Assembly: GCA_016715865.1 (NCBI GenBank)
Contig: JADJXM010000010.1
Span: 1-64,000 of the forward strand
Source: Acidobacteriota bacterium
Lineage (GTDB): Bacteria; Acidobacteriota; Blastocatellia; RBC074
Reading direction: 5' to 3'
Length of the DNA: 64,000 nucleotides
In this document: one piece after another, positions 31,445 through 48,739 of the stretch
How positions within the stretch are numbered: the stretch's first letter is position 1
Layout: every line of letters begins with the position of its first letter
Position numbers and translations under genes: made by a program
Notes under the pieces: generated by a model
The model's database searches: none
The model's input: only the letters and a program-made list of their open reading frames with translations
Told to the model about the DNA's origin: nothing

Positions 31445-32881
31445 ATGATCGCGAATATTCTTTTAATGCTCATCTTTTTCTGGTCGATTCATCCACAGGG
31501 TACGACTGCCCGGCAATCGAACCCGGCAGGGATGCCCGGTCTGCCTGTCATCAATTTTGATGATTTCGGTCCCGGCATTAAAGAACAGATCAGGAAAGCA
31601 TACGACGATGCCCGGATGAATCCGAATGATGCCCTGATCGTTGGCCGATTGGCGATGATTTTACACGCCTATCAGGATTATGGGCTGGCGGCATCGTTAT
31701 ATGAACGAGCGAGTTTGCTTCATCCTGATGAATTCAAGTGGACTTATCTGCAGGCGACCTGCCAGGCGTCGGTCGGTAAAAACACGGAAGCAATTGCATC
31801 TCTCCGCGCGGCAATAAAGAAGAATCCCGATTATCTTCCCGCCCGGTTGAAGCTGGCGGATGCTTTGCTGGCAATGAATCAACTGGAAGATAGCGGCCGG
31901 TTCTATGCAGAGGTCATCGCACGGCAACCGGCTGCGCCTCAGGCTTATTACGGACTGGGCCGTATAAAATCGAAACTAGGCGACCACGATGGCGCGATTG
32001 AAAGCCTGAAGAAAGCCTGTCAGTTAGCTCCAACCTGGGGAGCAGCACATTATGCGCTGGCTCTCGCATATCGTAATTCCAGCGCGGGAGAAGGGAATTC
32101 AGTCAAAGTCGCCGGGCATCTCAAAATTTATCAACGGCATATGCTTGTCCGTCCGTTACTGGTCGACCAGATGCTGGATGCTGTGGCCGGGCTGAATCTC
32201 AGCGCATCCGACAGCCTCAATCGTGGCGTCGTCCACGAAGCCGCCGGCAGGCTCGATGAGTCGATCGCCGAGCACGAACGGGCGATGGCCATAAATCCTC
32301 AACTGATACAGGCTCATATCAATCTGATCCAGCTTTATGCCCGAACATCCCAGACGGCCAAAGCTGAAGAGCGCTACCGCTCGGTAATTGCATTCAATCC
32401 GAATCTGGCCGAGGCCCATTACAACATCGGAGTCATGTACCTTGGCCAGAAAAGGATTGCCGATGCGTCGCAGGCTTTTCAACGAGCGATCGACTCCAAT
32501 CCGCAATTCGCTGAAGCTCATTTGAATTATGGTTTATTACTTGAACAGGAGAAGAGCTACGACGAAGCCCTGAGTCATTACCGGCAGGCCGTCGAGCATG
32601 GGCCGAACCTCAGAGAGGCTCATTTCCAGCTGGCTCGCATGCTGATCTTCAAGGGTGTCATGCCGGAAGCCATCGAGCATTTGAAACTGACTCTGACGCC
32701 CGAGGATGATCAGACACCGCGTTATACATACGCACTGGCGGCGGCCTATGCCCGCGCCGGAGACCGTGTCAACGGATTGAAATATGCCCGCATCGCCCGC
32801 GACAAAGCCGCCACATTCAAGCAAACCGAACTGCTGGCCCAAATTGAGAGGGATCTCAAAATCCTCGAACCGGATAAATGA
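31445..32881 (+). CDS. Exported TPR-repeat protein (divergent partner)
   Basis: This protein has 478 residues from ATG 31445. The frame also opens at TTG 31421 and GTG 31442. I chose ATG because it begins the hydrophobic leader (MIANILLMLIFFWSI). After a short unique segment (PVINFDDFGPGIKEQIRKAY) there are about nine to ten TPR units, in two blocks (residues 60-210 and 250-470) separated by a region of weaker repeat character. The first block fits the pattern of YRESRSS-like or CRTAC1-associated TPR proteins. Its partner is unknown. It is followed by the GCAAAG repeat element. Confidence 0.85.
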   Translation: MIANILLMLIFFWSIHPQGTTARQSNPAGMPGLPVINFDDFGPGIKEQIRKAYDDARMNPNDALIVGRLAMILHAYQDYGLAASLYERASLLHPDEFKWTYLQATCQASVGKNTEAIASLRAAIKKNPDYLPARLKLADALLAMNQLEDSGRFYAEVIARQPAAPQAYYGLGRIKSKLGDHDGAIESLKKACQLAPTWGAAHYALALAYRNSSAGEGNSVKVAGHLKIYQRHMLVRPLLVDQMLDAVAGLNLSASDSLNRGVVHEAAGRLDESIAEHERAMAINPQLIQAHINLIQLYARTSQTAKAEERYRSVIAFNPNLAEAHYNIGVMYLGQKRIADASQAFQRAIDSNPQFAEAHLNYGLLLEQEKSYDEALSHYRQAVEHGPNLREAHFQLARMLIFKGVMPEAIEHLKLTLTPEDDQTPRYTYALAAAYARAGDRVNGLKYARIARDKAATFKQTELLAQIERDLKILEPDK

Positions 32882-32921
32882 AGACCAACCACTGAGGCAG
32901 GAGAACACAGAGAAGATATTC

Positions 32922-33148
32922 AAAAGCAAAGCTGCAAAGAATTAATCGCAAAGACCGCAAAGGGGCAAAGAATTAATCGCAGAGGCCGCAAAGGAGCAAA
33001 GATTTTTTGGTGATATGAATATTCGGATTATTGCCCATTGGATATAATTCGAACACTGATCTTCCCTGTATATCTTTGCCCCTTTGCGGCCTCTGCGATT
33101 AACTTTTTTCAGGTCTTGAATACAAGAAAATTTAGTTTACAGAGTACT
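32922..33148. repeat. GCAAAG-unit inverted repeat, copy A of a dispersed ~185-nt element
   Basis: The left arm consists of GCAAAG and CGCAAAGGCCGCAAAGG-like units and is partly duplicated (32922-33002). The right arm (33071-33103) is its complement (ATCTTTGCCCCTTTGCGGCC). The 65-base spacer and the 45 bases after the right arm are nearly identical to those of copy B at 46255-46455, so the loop and flank belong to the element. It lies downstream of a plus-strand gene, as copy B does. Confidence 0.85.
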
Positions 33149-33154
33149 AAAGAC

Positions 33155-33185
33155 AAAAAAAAGGCGGCGAGAATTTCTCACCGCC
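33155..33185 (-). terminator. Intrinsic terminator of the TonB-dependent receptor gene
   Basis: On the minus strand a 10-bp stem GGCGGTGAGA / TCTCGCCGCC (one G-U pair) with a 3-base loop is followed by eight T. It lies 34 bases after the receptor's stop codon. This is the clearest intrinsic terminator in the window. Confidence 0.92.
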
Positions 33186-33219
33186 ATCTTTTGCATTCAG
33201 GCCCGAAGGCCGAAATGGT

Positions 33220-37189
<3,970 letters not shown>

Positions 37190-37216
37190 TCTCTTTTGGA
37201 TAATTGAATGATGCCT

Positions 37217-38578
<1,362 letters not shown>

Positions 38579-38587
38579 AGAATTAGC

Positions 38588-38892
<305 letters not shown>

Positions 38893-38914
38893 CAACCAGT
38901 CTGAAAAGCAATGC

Positions 38915-39829
38915 TTACAAATCCGAAGTGCGGGATTTGACGAATTCCCCTATTTCGCGGACAACCGTTTTTGCTTCCGGGACGCCGAATCGGGCGAGGG
39001 CCGGCCAGACGTGCGGGAGTCCATTCCAGACTCTGAGATCTGTTCTGACACCGCAGGCGCGGGCTCGCTCTGCCAGTCGAATTGAATCATCGCGCAGAAC
39101 TTCACTATCGCTGACATAGATCAACAATGGCGGCAATCCGGTCAGGTCGCCATAAAGCGGAGAAGCGAGCGGATTGGAAGGTGAGGCTCCACCCAGATAG
39201 ACTGGCGCCATTCGCCTGACTCCTTCGCCATAGAACATGACGTCGCTTTTGGTGTTCTCGTCGATCGATTTGCCGGTGACGGCCATATCCGTCCATGGAG
39301 AAAGGCAGAATGCCCCGGCAGGAAGCGGGATACCCTGGTCTCGCAGGGAGATCAGGGTCGCCATTGTCAGCCCTCCGCCGGCGGAGTCGCCTCCAATGAT
39401 CAGCTTCTCGGGATTCACATTCTGTTTAAGAAGCCATTTGTACCCGGCGACGGCGTCTTCGACTGCAGCGGGGAATGGGTGTTCGGGCGCCAGCCTGTAA
39501 TCGATCGAGAAGACTTTGCAGTCGCCCGACTTCGCAAGTCCGAGCGTGATATTCCGGTAGACCTCCGGTGAGAGTGCAACGTAGCCTCCGCCGTGAAGGT
39601 AGTAGATAGTTTTTTCGCGGTTCCGCTCCCAGGCGGACCATTCGCCTTTCACTACGCCATTGTTAACTGGAGTGATGATGGCCCCGTGGGGGACGATGCT
39701 GAGAAGGAATTTCGGCGGCTCGAGCTTTTTTCGAGTCACTCTGATCATCTTGTGAATGTCCCTTGCAGGTTTTCGTTTGATCAGGACGCGAATAAATAGT
39801 GATGCGGTTTTAGCTTGCCAGCTTGTCAT
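38915..39829 (-). CDS. HSL-family alpha/beta hydrolase (esterase)
   Basis: This is a 304-residue hormone-sensitive-lipase-type esterase. The oxyanion motif HGGGYVAL is near residue 80, the nucleophile in GGDSAGGGL near 148, the catalytic Asp in YVSDSEVLRDDS near 245 and the His in GLPHVWP near 276, so the triad is complete. There is no signal peptide; an N-terminal cap helix precedes the domain. It would hydrolyse short-chain esters; the physiological substrate is unknown. ATG 39829 has no clear ribosome site. The gene is divergent from the permease pair (163-base gap) and follows the composite repeat. Confidence 0.9.
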   Translation of the reverse strand: MTSWQAKTASLFIRVLIKRKPARDIHKMIRVTRKKLEPPKFLLSIVPHGAIITPVNNGVVKGEWSAWERNREKTIYYLHGGGYVALSPEVYRNITLGLAKSGDCKVFSIDYRLAPEHPFPAAVEDAVAGYKWLLKQNVNPEKLIIGGDSAGGGLTMATLISLRDQGIPLPAGAFCLSPWTDMAVTGKSIDENTKSDVMFYGEGVRRMAPVYLGGASPSNPLASPLYGDLTGLPPLLIYVSDSEVLRDDSIRLAERARACGVRTDLRVWNGLPHVWPALARFGVPEAKTVVREIGEFVKSRTSDL

Positions 39830-39992
39830 AATTTTTCATTTATCATATGAGATCTGAGTACTCAAACCACGGCAACAAAAGAATGATCGAGCCGTGATCA
39901 ATATGCATTATTTTTCGTCCAGGTTTAAAATTCAAGACTATGCAGGTATTGATCGAATCAGCCATATCCATGAAAGGGCAAAATAACAGCCA

Positions 39993-41246
39993 GTGAATCG
40001 GCGATTATCGCATTGGAATGAGGAAATTATTGTGGCGTTGGAAGCCATCGTAGCCAATCGTCTTCGGTCGATACTGACAGTCATCGGCATCGTCATTGGA
40101 ATTGCAGTGGTGACGCTGGTGGCGGCGTTGCTTGAAGGGGCGCAGGGGTTCATATCGAATACAGCCTCATCGCTCAAGGGGGGAGTTGTCCAGGTCGAGA
40201 AGGCTTCGTTTCAGGATTTCATCGGTGATGGGCAGGCATTTGTCGAGGCCCAGGCAAAAAGGCCGGATATCACGATCGAGGAGCTGGAAATTTTACGCTC
40301 CCGTTTGGAAGGGCAATTCGAAGTCGGTGCGGAGGTTTCAGCCGCGCTGCCTGTCCAGCGAGCCAACAAGACCCTCAACGGTGTCGGAATTCGGGGAGTG
40401 ACCGCGAACGCTGCAACTCTCACCTCGATCAAAATCGAACGCGGAAGGGAACTGACGGATTTCGATGACCGGTATCGCCGATCCGTCTGCATCATCGGGG
40501 CGGACGTCGATGAGTATCTGTTTCCGGATCGTGATCCAATCGGACAAATGATCAAGGTCGGAACCGCCGAATACCAGGTGATTGGGGTCGCCGAACCGCT
40601 TGGATCGTCATTCGGCGCTTCGCAGGATGCGTTCGTGCAATTGCCGCTCGGGACCTTTGCCAAGGTATTCGGGTCTCGATCCAGATCGGTATCTTTGCTG
40701 GTCAGAGCGAAGGATGGATCAGAGATGACAACTGAAGACGTCGAAGACAGGGTTCGCTTCGAGATGCGGTTGATTCGCAAACTCGAGCCGCAGGAAGACG
40801 ACGATTTCAGTTTTGTCACTTCAAAGAGCGTCGAAGCCTTTGCCGGCAGAATCGCGGGAGTGGTGGCCGTGGTGCTCTATCCGCTGACCGCGATAGGTCT
40901 GATTGTCGGAGGCATTGTGGTCATGAACATGATGCTCGCTTCTGTGACCGAGCGGACTCGCGAGATTGGGATCAGGCTGGCGATCGGCGCACGGCGCAGC
41001 GATATCCTCGCGCAATTCCTGATCGAATCGACGATGCTCACCCTGGCGGGAGGAGCGATCGGAATAGCCGTTGCCGCGATCCTGGTCTGGACCGCCGCCG
41101 GGCTGACCGGGTTTCCTTTGTCGATTCCGATCTGGGCGGTGGCGGCCGCGTTTTTCGTCTCGACGACAGTCGGACTCGTTTTTGGAGTCGTACCCGCACG
41201 GCGGGCTTCGAAATTGAATCCGATCGATGCGCTTAGAAAGGAATGA
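39993..41246 (+). CDS. MacB/FtsX-type ABC transporter permease (1 of 2)
   Basis: This is a 417-residue permease starting at GTG 39993 with little ribosome-site support. It has an N-terminal membrane helix (LRSILTVIGIVIGIAVVTLVAALLEGA), a 220-residue extracytoplasmic MacB_PCD domain, and three C-terminal helices of the FtsX domain. The coupling motif is ERTREIGIRLAIGARRSDILAQFLIES, and the end is PARRASKLNPIDALRKE. It lies 3 bases before a paralogous permease. Such permeases need an ATPase; none is encoded beside them, so it must be supplied in trans or the pair must work differently. Confidence 0.9.
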   Translation: MNRRLSHWNEEIIVALEAIVANRLRSILTVIGIVIGIAVVTLVAALLEGAQGFISNTASSLKGGVVQVEKASFQDFIGDGQAFVEAQAKRPDITIEELEILRSRLEGQFEVGAEVSAALPVQRANKTLNGVGIRGVTANAATLTSIKIERGRELTDFDDRYRRSVCIIGADVDEYLFPDRDPIGQMIKVGTAEYQVIGVAEPLGSSFGASQDAFVQLPLGTFAKVFGSRSRSVSLLVRAKDGSEMTTEDVEDRVRFEMRLIRKLEPQEDDDFSFVTSKSVEAFAGRIAGVVAVVLYPLTAIGLIVGGIVVMNMMLASVTERTREIGIRLAIGARRSDILAQFLIESTMLTLAGGAIGIAVAAILVWTAAGLTGFPLSIPIWAVAAAFFVSTTVGLVFGVVPARRASKLNPIDALRKE

Positions 41247-41249
41247 CGG

Positions 41250-42512
41250 ATGGATAAGCAGTTGCTCAAGGATACGATCGTCACCGTGGTCGACTCTCTG
41301 CGTGCGCACAAGCTGCGATCGGTGCTGACCCTGATCGGTGTGATTATCGGCACCTCGGTCGTCGTCATGGTCGGCGCAGTTCTGACGGGATTGTCCGAGC
41401 GGGTTGCACAGATATCCGAAAAGAGCGCCCCGAATGTCGTCTATTTCACCAGGGAGGAGCGAATCGGCCCGTCCTTCAAACAGCCTACTGCCGAAGAGAG
41501 GCAGCGTAAGGATCTGACTTATGAAGATGCGCTGGCGATTGCGGAACTGGACACTCCGATGGCCGTCTCTCCGCAGAAGATCAGAGGCAGCTATGGTCCG
41601 ACTGCAAACAAACCTGTCATGACCTTCGGCGGTCGTGAAGCCATCAATCCGCTCGTCCTCGGTGTCTGGGAGAACTTCCCCGACATCGTCTCGGTCAAGG
41701 TCGATCAGGGCAGATTTTTCACTCAGACCGAAAGGGAGAACAGGGTCGAGGTATGCGTGATCGGTTCCGGGATTGCCCGACAATTGTTCGAAGACGATAG
41801 CCCGCTTGGTCAGAATGTCAGAATAGACGGGCGCATTTTTCGCGTCGTCGGAGTGCTCGAACAGGCCTCGGGCGAAGGCGTCATCGGAAGCGACGATCTG
41901 GATGAACGAATTGTCTATGCACCGTTCGAAACGATCGCCCGGCAATATCCTGAAATAAAGGGGGTGGCGATTGTCGTGCGTGCGCAGGCGGGCAGAATCG
42001 ACGAGGTGACGGAACAGGCCACCGCCACGCTCCGCATCCGTCGCAATGTGCCGGCGGATGCAGCCAATAATTTCGGCGTCAATCGCGCGGAGGCTGTCTT
42101 CGAGATAGTTCAGCAGATCATCCTCGGCCTGGCTGCGATCGTCGTTCCGATCGCCCTGGCCGGTCTGATCGTCGGCGGAGTCGGGGTCATGAACATAATG
42201 CTGGTTTCTGTCACCGAACGCGCACCTGAGATAGGCATCCGTCGCGCTATCGGAGCTCGCAAACGCGACGTGCTGACACAGTTTCTGTTCGAAGCGGTCA
42301 CCCTCACAGGCCTCGGCGGCATCATCGGAATTGCGCTCGGGTTTCTCTTCGCCTATGCCATTCAGTTCATCGTCGATTTTCCGGCGGCAGTGCCTCTCTG
42401 GGCGATTGTTGTGGGATTCCTGTCCTCAGCCGCCGTGGGGCTGGTCGCCGGCATGTGGCCCGCCATTCGCGCCGCCAACCTCGATCCTGTCGAAGCCATC
42501 CGTGGAGGTTAA
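41250..42512 (+). CDS. MacB/FtsX-type ABC transporter permease (2 of 2)
   Basis: This 420-residue protein is a paralogue of the preceding gene with the same plan. It has helix 1 (LRSVLTLIGVIIGTSVVVMVGAVLTG), a periplasmic MacB_PCD domain, and three FtsX helices with ERAPEIGIRRAIGARKRDVLTQFLFEA and the terminal IRAANLDPVEAIRGG. The two probably form a heterodimeric membrane unit. Substrates of this class include lipoproteins, peptides and toxins. A strong hairpin (42515-42564) follows the stop, which suggests the two genes form a complete transcription unit with no ATPase gene. Confidence 0.9.
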   Translation: MDKQLLKDTIVTVVDSLRAHKLRSVLTLIGVIIGTSVVVMVGAVLTGLSERVAQISEKSAPNVVYFTREERIGPSFKQPTAEERQRKDLTYEDALAIAELDTPMAVSPQKIRGSYGPTANKPVMTFGGREAINPLVLGVWENFPDIVSVKVDQGRFFTQTERENRVEVCVIGSGIARQLFEDDSPLGQNVRIDGRIFRVVGVLEQASGEGVIGSDDLDERIVYAPFETIARQYPEIKGVAIVVRAQAGRIDEVTEQATATLRIRRNVPADAANNFGVNRAEAVFEIVQQIILGLAAIVVPIALAGLIVGGVGVMNIMLVSVTERAPEIGIRRAIGARKRDVLTQFLFEAVTLTGLGGIIGIALGFLFAYAIQFIVDFPAAVPLWAIVVGFLSSAAVGLVAGMWPAIRAANLDPVEAIRGG

Positions 42513-42514
42513 AT

Positions 42515-42564
42515 GTGAAGAAGAAACAAACGCCAGGTTTGCCAGCCTGGCGTTGATTCTTCAC
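42515..42564 (+). terminator. Hairpin after the permease pair
   Basis: The inner stem AACGCCAGG / CCTGGCGTT (42529-42537 with 42546-42554) is perfect. The outer segments GTGAAGAA (42515-42522) and TTCTTCAC (42557-42564) also pair. The T tract after the inner stem is short and broken, so termination may be partial. Confidence 0.6.
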
Positions 42565-42670
42565 GGCGTACTGAGCGAGAATGAGTCTGCATTTCGCACC
42601 ACACGCATTCGCTGTGTGTTCGTCTGTGCCATCAAGCAATCCGGCACGAATCATAAATCCATCAACGAAT

Positions 42671-42693
42671 CACGGAAAGCCACGGAAAGAAAG
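42671..42693. repeat. Degenerate CACGGAAAG repeat in front of the MFS gene
   Basis: CACGGAAAGC is followed by CACGGAAAGAAAG, ending 12 bases before the MFS start codon. It resembles one arm of the CACAGAG/CACGGAG hairpin family without its partner. The GGAAAG may act as the gene's ribosome site. Confidence 0.45.
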
Positions 42694-42705
42694 ATAGATA
42701 CGCAT

Positions 42706-44037
42706 ATGACGCAAAAGCGGGATCAGAATAATCAGGCTTGGTTTGCACTGGCTGTGTTGTTCGGCATCAACATGATGAATTTCTTCGATCGTCAGATCGC
42801 GGCATCTGTTGCCAAACCGGTGATCGACGAATTTCAGCTGAGTGATGCAGCATTCGGGAACATGGCGATGGCGTTCACATTGATCTATGCCGCCGTTGGA
42901 GTGCCGCTTGGGCGATGGGCAGACCGCGGCAATCGAACGCGAATACTGAGCATCGGCGTGGCGGTCTGGAGCTTTTTTACAGCCATCAGTGGATTTGCCT
43001 GGAACTACTGGTCGTTGTTCCTGGCGCGCATCGGAGTCGGCGTCGGCGAAGCGAGCTGTTCTCCGGCAGGCAACTCGCTGATCGGCGATCTGTACCCGGC
43101 CAGCCAGCGCGCGCGAGCCCTTTCGGTCTTCATGCTCGGGCTTCCGATAGGTATCTTCTTCAGTAATCTGCTCGGGGGGATGATTGCCAAGTCGTTCGGC
43201 TGGCGTGCCGCATTCTTTATCGCTGCCGTTCCAGGAATTCTCCTTGCGCTGCTGGCAATGAAGATCAAGGAGCCGGTCCGCGGAGCGACAGAAGAGTTTC
43301 AGCTTTCCACACACGCCCGCGAAGGATCCCCTTACTGGCGAGTCCTGAGCATCCCGACCATGTGGTGGATCATCCTTTCGGGCGCTCTGCACAATTTTAA
43401 TGCCTATGCGGTCAACTCCTTCCTCCCGCTGTATATGGGCAGATATCACGGCCTGGATGTCCAGCAATCGAACTTCATCGCCGCGGTTGTGCTTGGAGCG
43501 GTCGGAATCGTCGGTCTGCTTGGAGGAGGCGTGGCGGCAGACTGGGCCCGTAAGCGCAGCTCGAATGGACGGCTGCTGATTTCGGCCCTTTCATTATTAA
43601 TTTCCACGCCGTGTGTCTATCTTGCGCTCAATCAGAAGAAAGGATCACTGGTCAGCTTCATGCTGCTCATGGGCGTCGGCTGGATGCTGATCTATGTCTA
43701 TTACGTGACGGTCTATCCGGCGATTCAGGATGTGGTCGAGCCCGGCTTGCGAGGAACGGCGATGGCGTTGTACTTTTTTGCCATGTATGTCCTGGGTGGA
43801 TCTTTCGGAACATCGATTCTCGGTTATCTGAGTGATTATTTTGCCAAACAAGCGATGGCTGAAGCAGGTGCGACCGCGATGGCGGAAGGGTTCAGGGCGG
43901 CAGGGTTGCACAGTGCATTTTATGTGGTCCCGGTTGTTTCGCTGATCCTTGCGCTGGTGCTCTTTGCTGCCGCGCGCACCGTATCGAAGGATATGGAGAA
44001 GCTGCAGGCGTGGATGCGCCAGGTCGCGGCTAAATAA
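42706..44037 (+). CDS. MFS transporter (spinster-like)
   Basis: This 443-residue protein has 12 hydrophobic helices. The MFS loop 2-3 motif is seen as GVPLGRWADRGNRTRIL, and the N-terminal NMMNFFDRQIAASV plus ARIGVGVGEASCSPAGNSLIGDLYP is typical of the spinster/sphingolipid-transporter-like branch common in bacteria. The frame is open back to 42331, within the permease gene, but ATG 42706 (MTQKRDQNNQ) is the only start that gives normal MFS topology. The 193-base gap before it holds a hairpin and a degenerate repeat. The substrate is unknown. The DPP-IV gene follows after 20 bases, perhaps coupling peptide cleavage with uptake or export. Confidence 0.9.
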   Translation: MTQKRDQNNQAWFALAVLFGINMMNFFDRQIAASVAKPVIDEFQLSDAAFGNMAMAFTLIYAAVGVPLGRWADRGNRTRILSIGVAVWSFFTAISGFAWNYWSLFLARIGVGVGEASCSPAGNSLIGDLYPASQRARALSVFMLGLPIGIFFSNLLGGMIAKSFGWRAAFFIAAVPGILLALLAMKIKEPVRGATEEFQLSTHAREGSPYWRVLSIPTMWWIILSGALHNFNAYAVNSFLPLYMGRYHGLDVQQSNFIAAVVLGAVGIVGLLGGGVAADWARKRSSNGRLLISALSLLISTPCVYLALNQKKGSLVSFMLLMGVGWMLIYVYYVTVYPAIQDVVEPGLRGTAMALYFFAMYVLGGSFGTSILGYLSDYFAKQAMAEAGATAMAEGFRAAGLHSAFYVVPVVSLILALVLFAAARTVSKDMEKLQAWMRQVAAK

Positions 44038-44057
44038 AGTGTTCGGAGGTACTGTTT

Positions 44058-46232
<2,175 letters not shown>

Positions 46233-46254
46233 GCACACCGATGTAGCTTTTGAA

Positions 46255-46455
<201 letters not shown>

Positions 46456-46489
46456 ATGAGTTTAAGGATCTTTGCGAGAGGTAAGTAAC

Positions 46490-47896
46490 ATGGCTATCAA
46501 CAAATTAAACCGGCGAACAGTTATGACATACTGTTTAAGCCTGCTTGTGGCCGGAGCAATATTTCATATTTTTTCAAGTCAGGGACTGGCGGCAGGATTT
46601 GTTCAGGGACAGGTTGAGCGATATGAGTTTCGCGGTGTGGTCGTCTCGGTCGACAAGTCGAAAAATCGGGCCACAATCAAGCACGAAGCGGTCAAGGGAT
46701 ACATGGAGGCGATGACCATGCCTTTCCTGATCAAGGATCAGAAGGCGATGGATGATCTGAGGGCTGAAGATCAGATCGTCGCCACGCTTGTTGTGACGGC
46801 CGAAGGTGCGAGCTGGCTGGAAAATATCAAATTCACTTTTCGAGGGCCGGTCGAACCGGATGCAGCTGGCGCGAAGAAGGATGAAGAAGGCGCGGACAAA
46901 CCTTATTGGCTGATGGGCAGCCCCGGCAACAAGAGAGTTGCGCCTCAGGTGGTTTCGAACTTTGACGATCCGGCAGGGCAGTATACGTGTTCGATGCACC
47001 TCAACATTCGGTCCAATACTCCCGGCAAGTGCCCTCGCTGCGGGATGGATCTGATTTCTGTCGAACCACTTATTCCAGAGGAATTCAACATCGAGTTCGA
47101 TGTTATGCCGAAGACTCCCGTTCCGAATCAAAAGGTGAGGCTGCACCTGAGCGTCCTGAATCCGAGGAACGGAGTTCTTGTCAAACAGTTTGCTATGATG
47201 CACGACAAGCTCTTTCACCTTTTCCTGGTCAGCCAGGATCTGAGTGATTTTCAGCATATTCATCCGCAACAGATCGAGGATGGGAGCTTCGTGATTGAAA
47301 CCGTCCTCAAGCGCCCCGGTTTGTACAAGGTCTTTGCCGATTTCTATCCGCTCGAAGGGGCGCCTCAGATGTTGCAGCTGCACCTTGCAACATCCGGTTG
47401 GGAGGGTGATGTTCTGGCGGAACAGGCGAAACTCACGCCCGACACTAATATGATCAAAACAGTGGCCGGACTGCATGTGACTCCCGAAAATGCCGACAAA
47501 CTCGGAGTTGAGTTTGCGGCGATCGAGGCCAGACCGGCCGGAGATTTGAAAATTGAACTCACGCTCGATCCCGCTCCGCTTATTTCAGGCAAAACGAGTA
47601 CTCTCAAATATAGATTGACGGATGCCAAAACCGGGCAACCCGTCAATGATCTGATCCCTTACCTGAGTGCGTGGGGTCACATGCTGATCCTCAGCGAGGA
47701 TCAATCCCAGCCCGTGCATGCCCATCCTGAAGAGCAGATCGATCTGGAAAAACCGGCTGCCGGTCAAAGAGGCGGGCCGGACCTGAGTTTCGATGCTTTT
47801 TTCCCATTTCCCGGGAATTATCGTGTCTGGGCGCAGTTTCTGCGGGGCCGTCAGGTCTACACCGTGGCATATGATGTCAAAGTAGAGCGCCTGTAA
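46490..47896 (+). CDS. Copper-handling protein: CusF-like domain plus heavy-metal-binding (HMBD) domain
   Basis: This is a 468-residue exported protein from ATG 46490 (the frame opens at 46472, but GAGAGG precedes 46490). The signal helix is residues 15-33. Residues 45-120 form a CusF-type barrel with EAMTMPF, the Met-rich copper site. Residues 160-190 form an HMBD motif, YTCSMHLNIRS...PGKCPRCGMDL, found in CusB and in copper P-type ATPases. The remaining 280 residues are beta-rich, with two similar segments containing HLFLVSQDLSDFQHIHP and HMLILSEDQSQPVHAHP, i.e. His-rich possible copper sites. The role in periplasmic copper binding is inferred from these domains. Confidence 0.85.
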   Translation: MAINKLNRRTVMTYCLSLLVAGAIFHIFSSQGLAAGFVQGQVERYEFRGVVVSVDKSKNRATIKHEAVKGYMEAMTMPFLIKDQKAMDDLRAEDQIVATLVVTAEGASWLENIKFTFRGPVEPDAAGAKKDEEGADKPYWLMGSPGNKRVAPQVVSNFDDPAGQYTCSMHLNIRSNTPGKCPRCGMDLISVEPLIPEEFNIEFDVMPKTPVPNQKVRLHLSVLNPRNGVLVKQFAMMHDKLFHLFLVSQDLSDFQHIHPQQIEDGSFVIETVLKRPGLYKVFADFYPLEGAPQMLQLHLATSGWEGDVLAEQAKLTPDTNMIKTVAGLHVTPENADKLGVEFAAIEARPAGDLKIELTLDPAPLISGKTSTLKYRLTDAKTGQPVNDLIPYLSAWGHMLILSEDQSQPVHAHPEEQIDLEKPAAGQRGGPDLSFDAFFPFPGNYRVWAQFLRGRQVYTVAYDVKVERL

Positions 47897-47911
47897 GCCA
47901 ACAAGCAAAAT

Positions 47912-47990
<79 letters not shown>

Positions 47991-48040
47991 GCCTGTCTTT
48001 CTTGTTTTGTGAAAAAATTCCTGAACCACGTGAGTAACAA

Positions 48041-48738
<698 letters not shown>

Positions 48739-48739
<1 letters not shown>

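Noticed and set aside
40821..41945. Open frame of 374 codons on the minus strand across the two FtsX permeases
   Set aside because: The translation is Arg/Asp/His-rich and has no fold or motif. It spans two well-supported genes on the other strand, so it is a codon-bias shadow.
42331..42705. N-terminal extension of the MFS gene into the permease gene
   Set aside because: The extra 125 residues overlap the permease, are not membrane-like, and contain the intergenic hairpin. ATG 42706 gives normal topology.
46574..47476. 300-codon minus-strand frame within the copper protein gene
   Set aside because: No recognisable domain and no ribosome site; the plus-strand gene has clear CusF and HMBD motifs.
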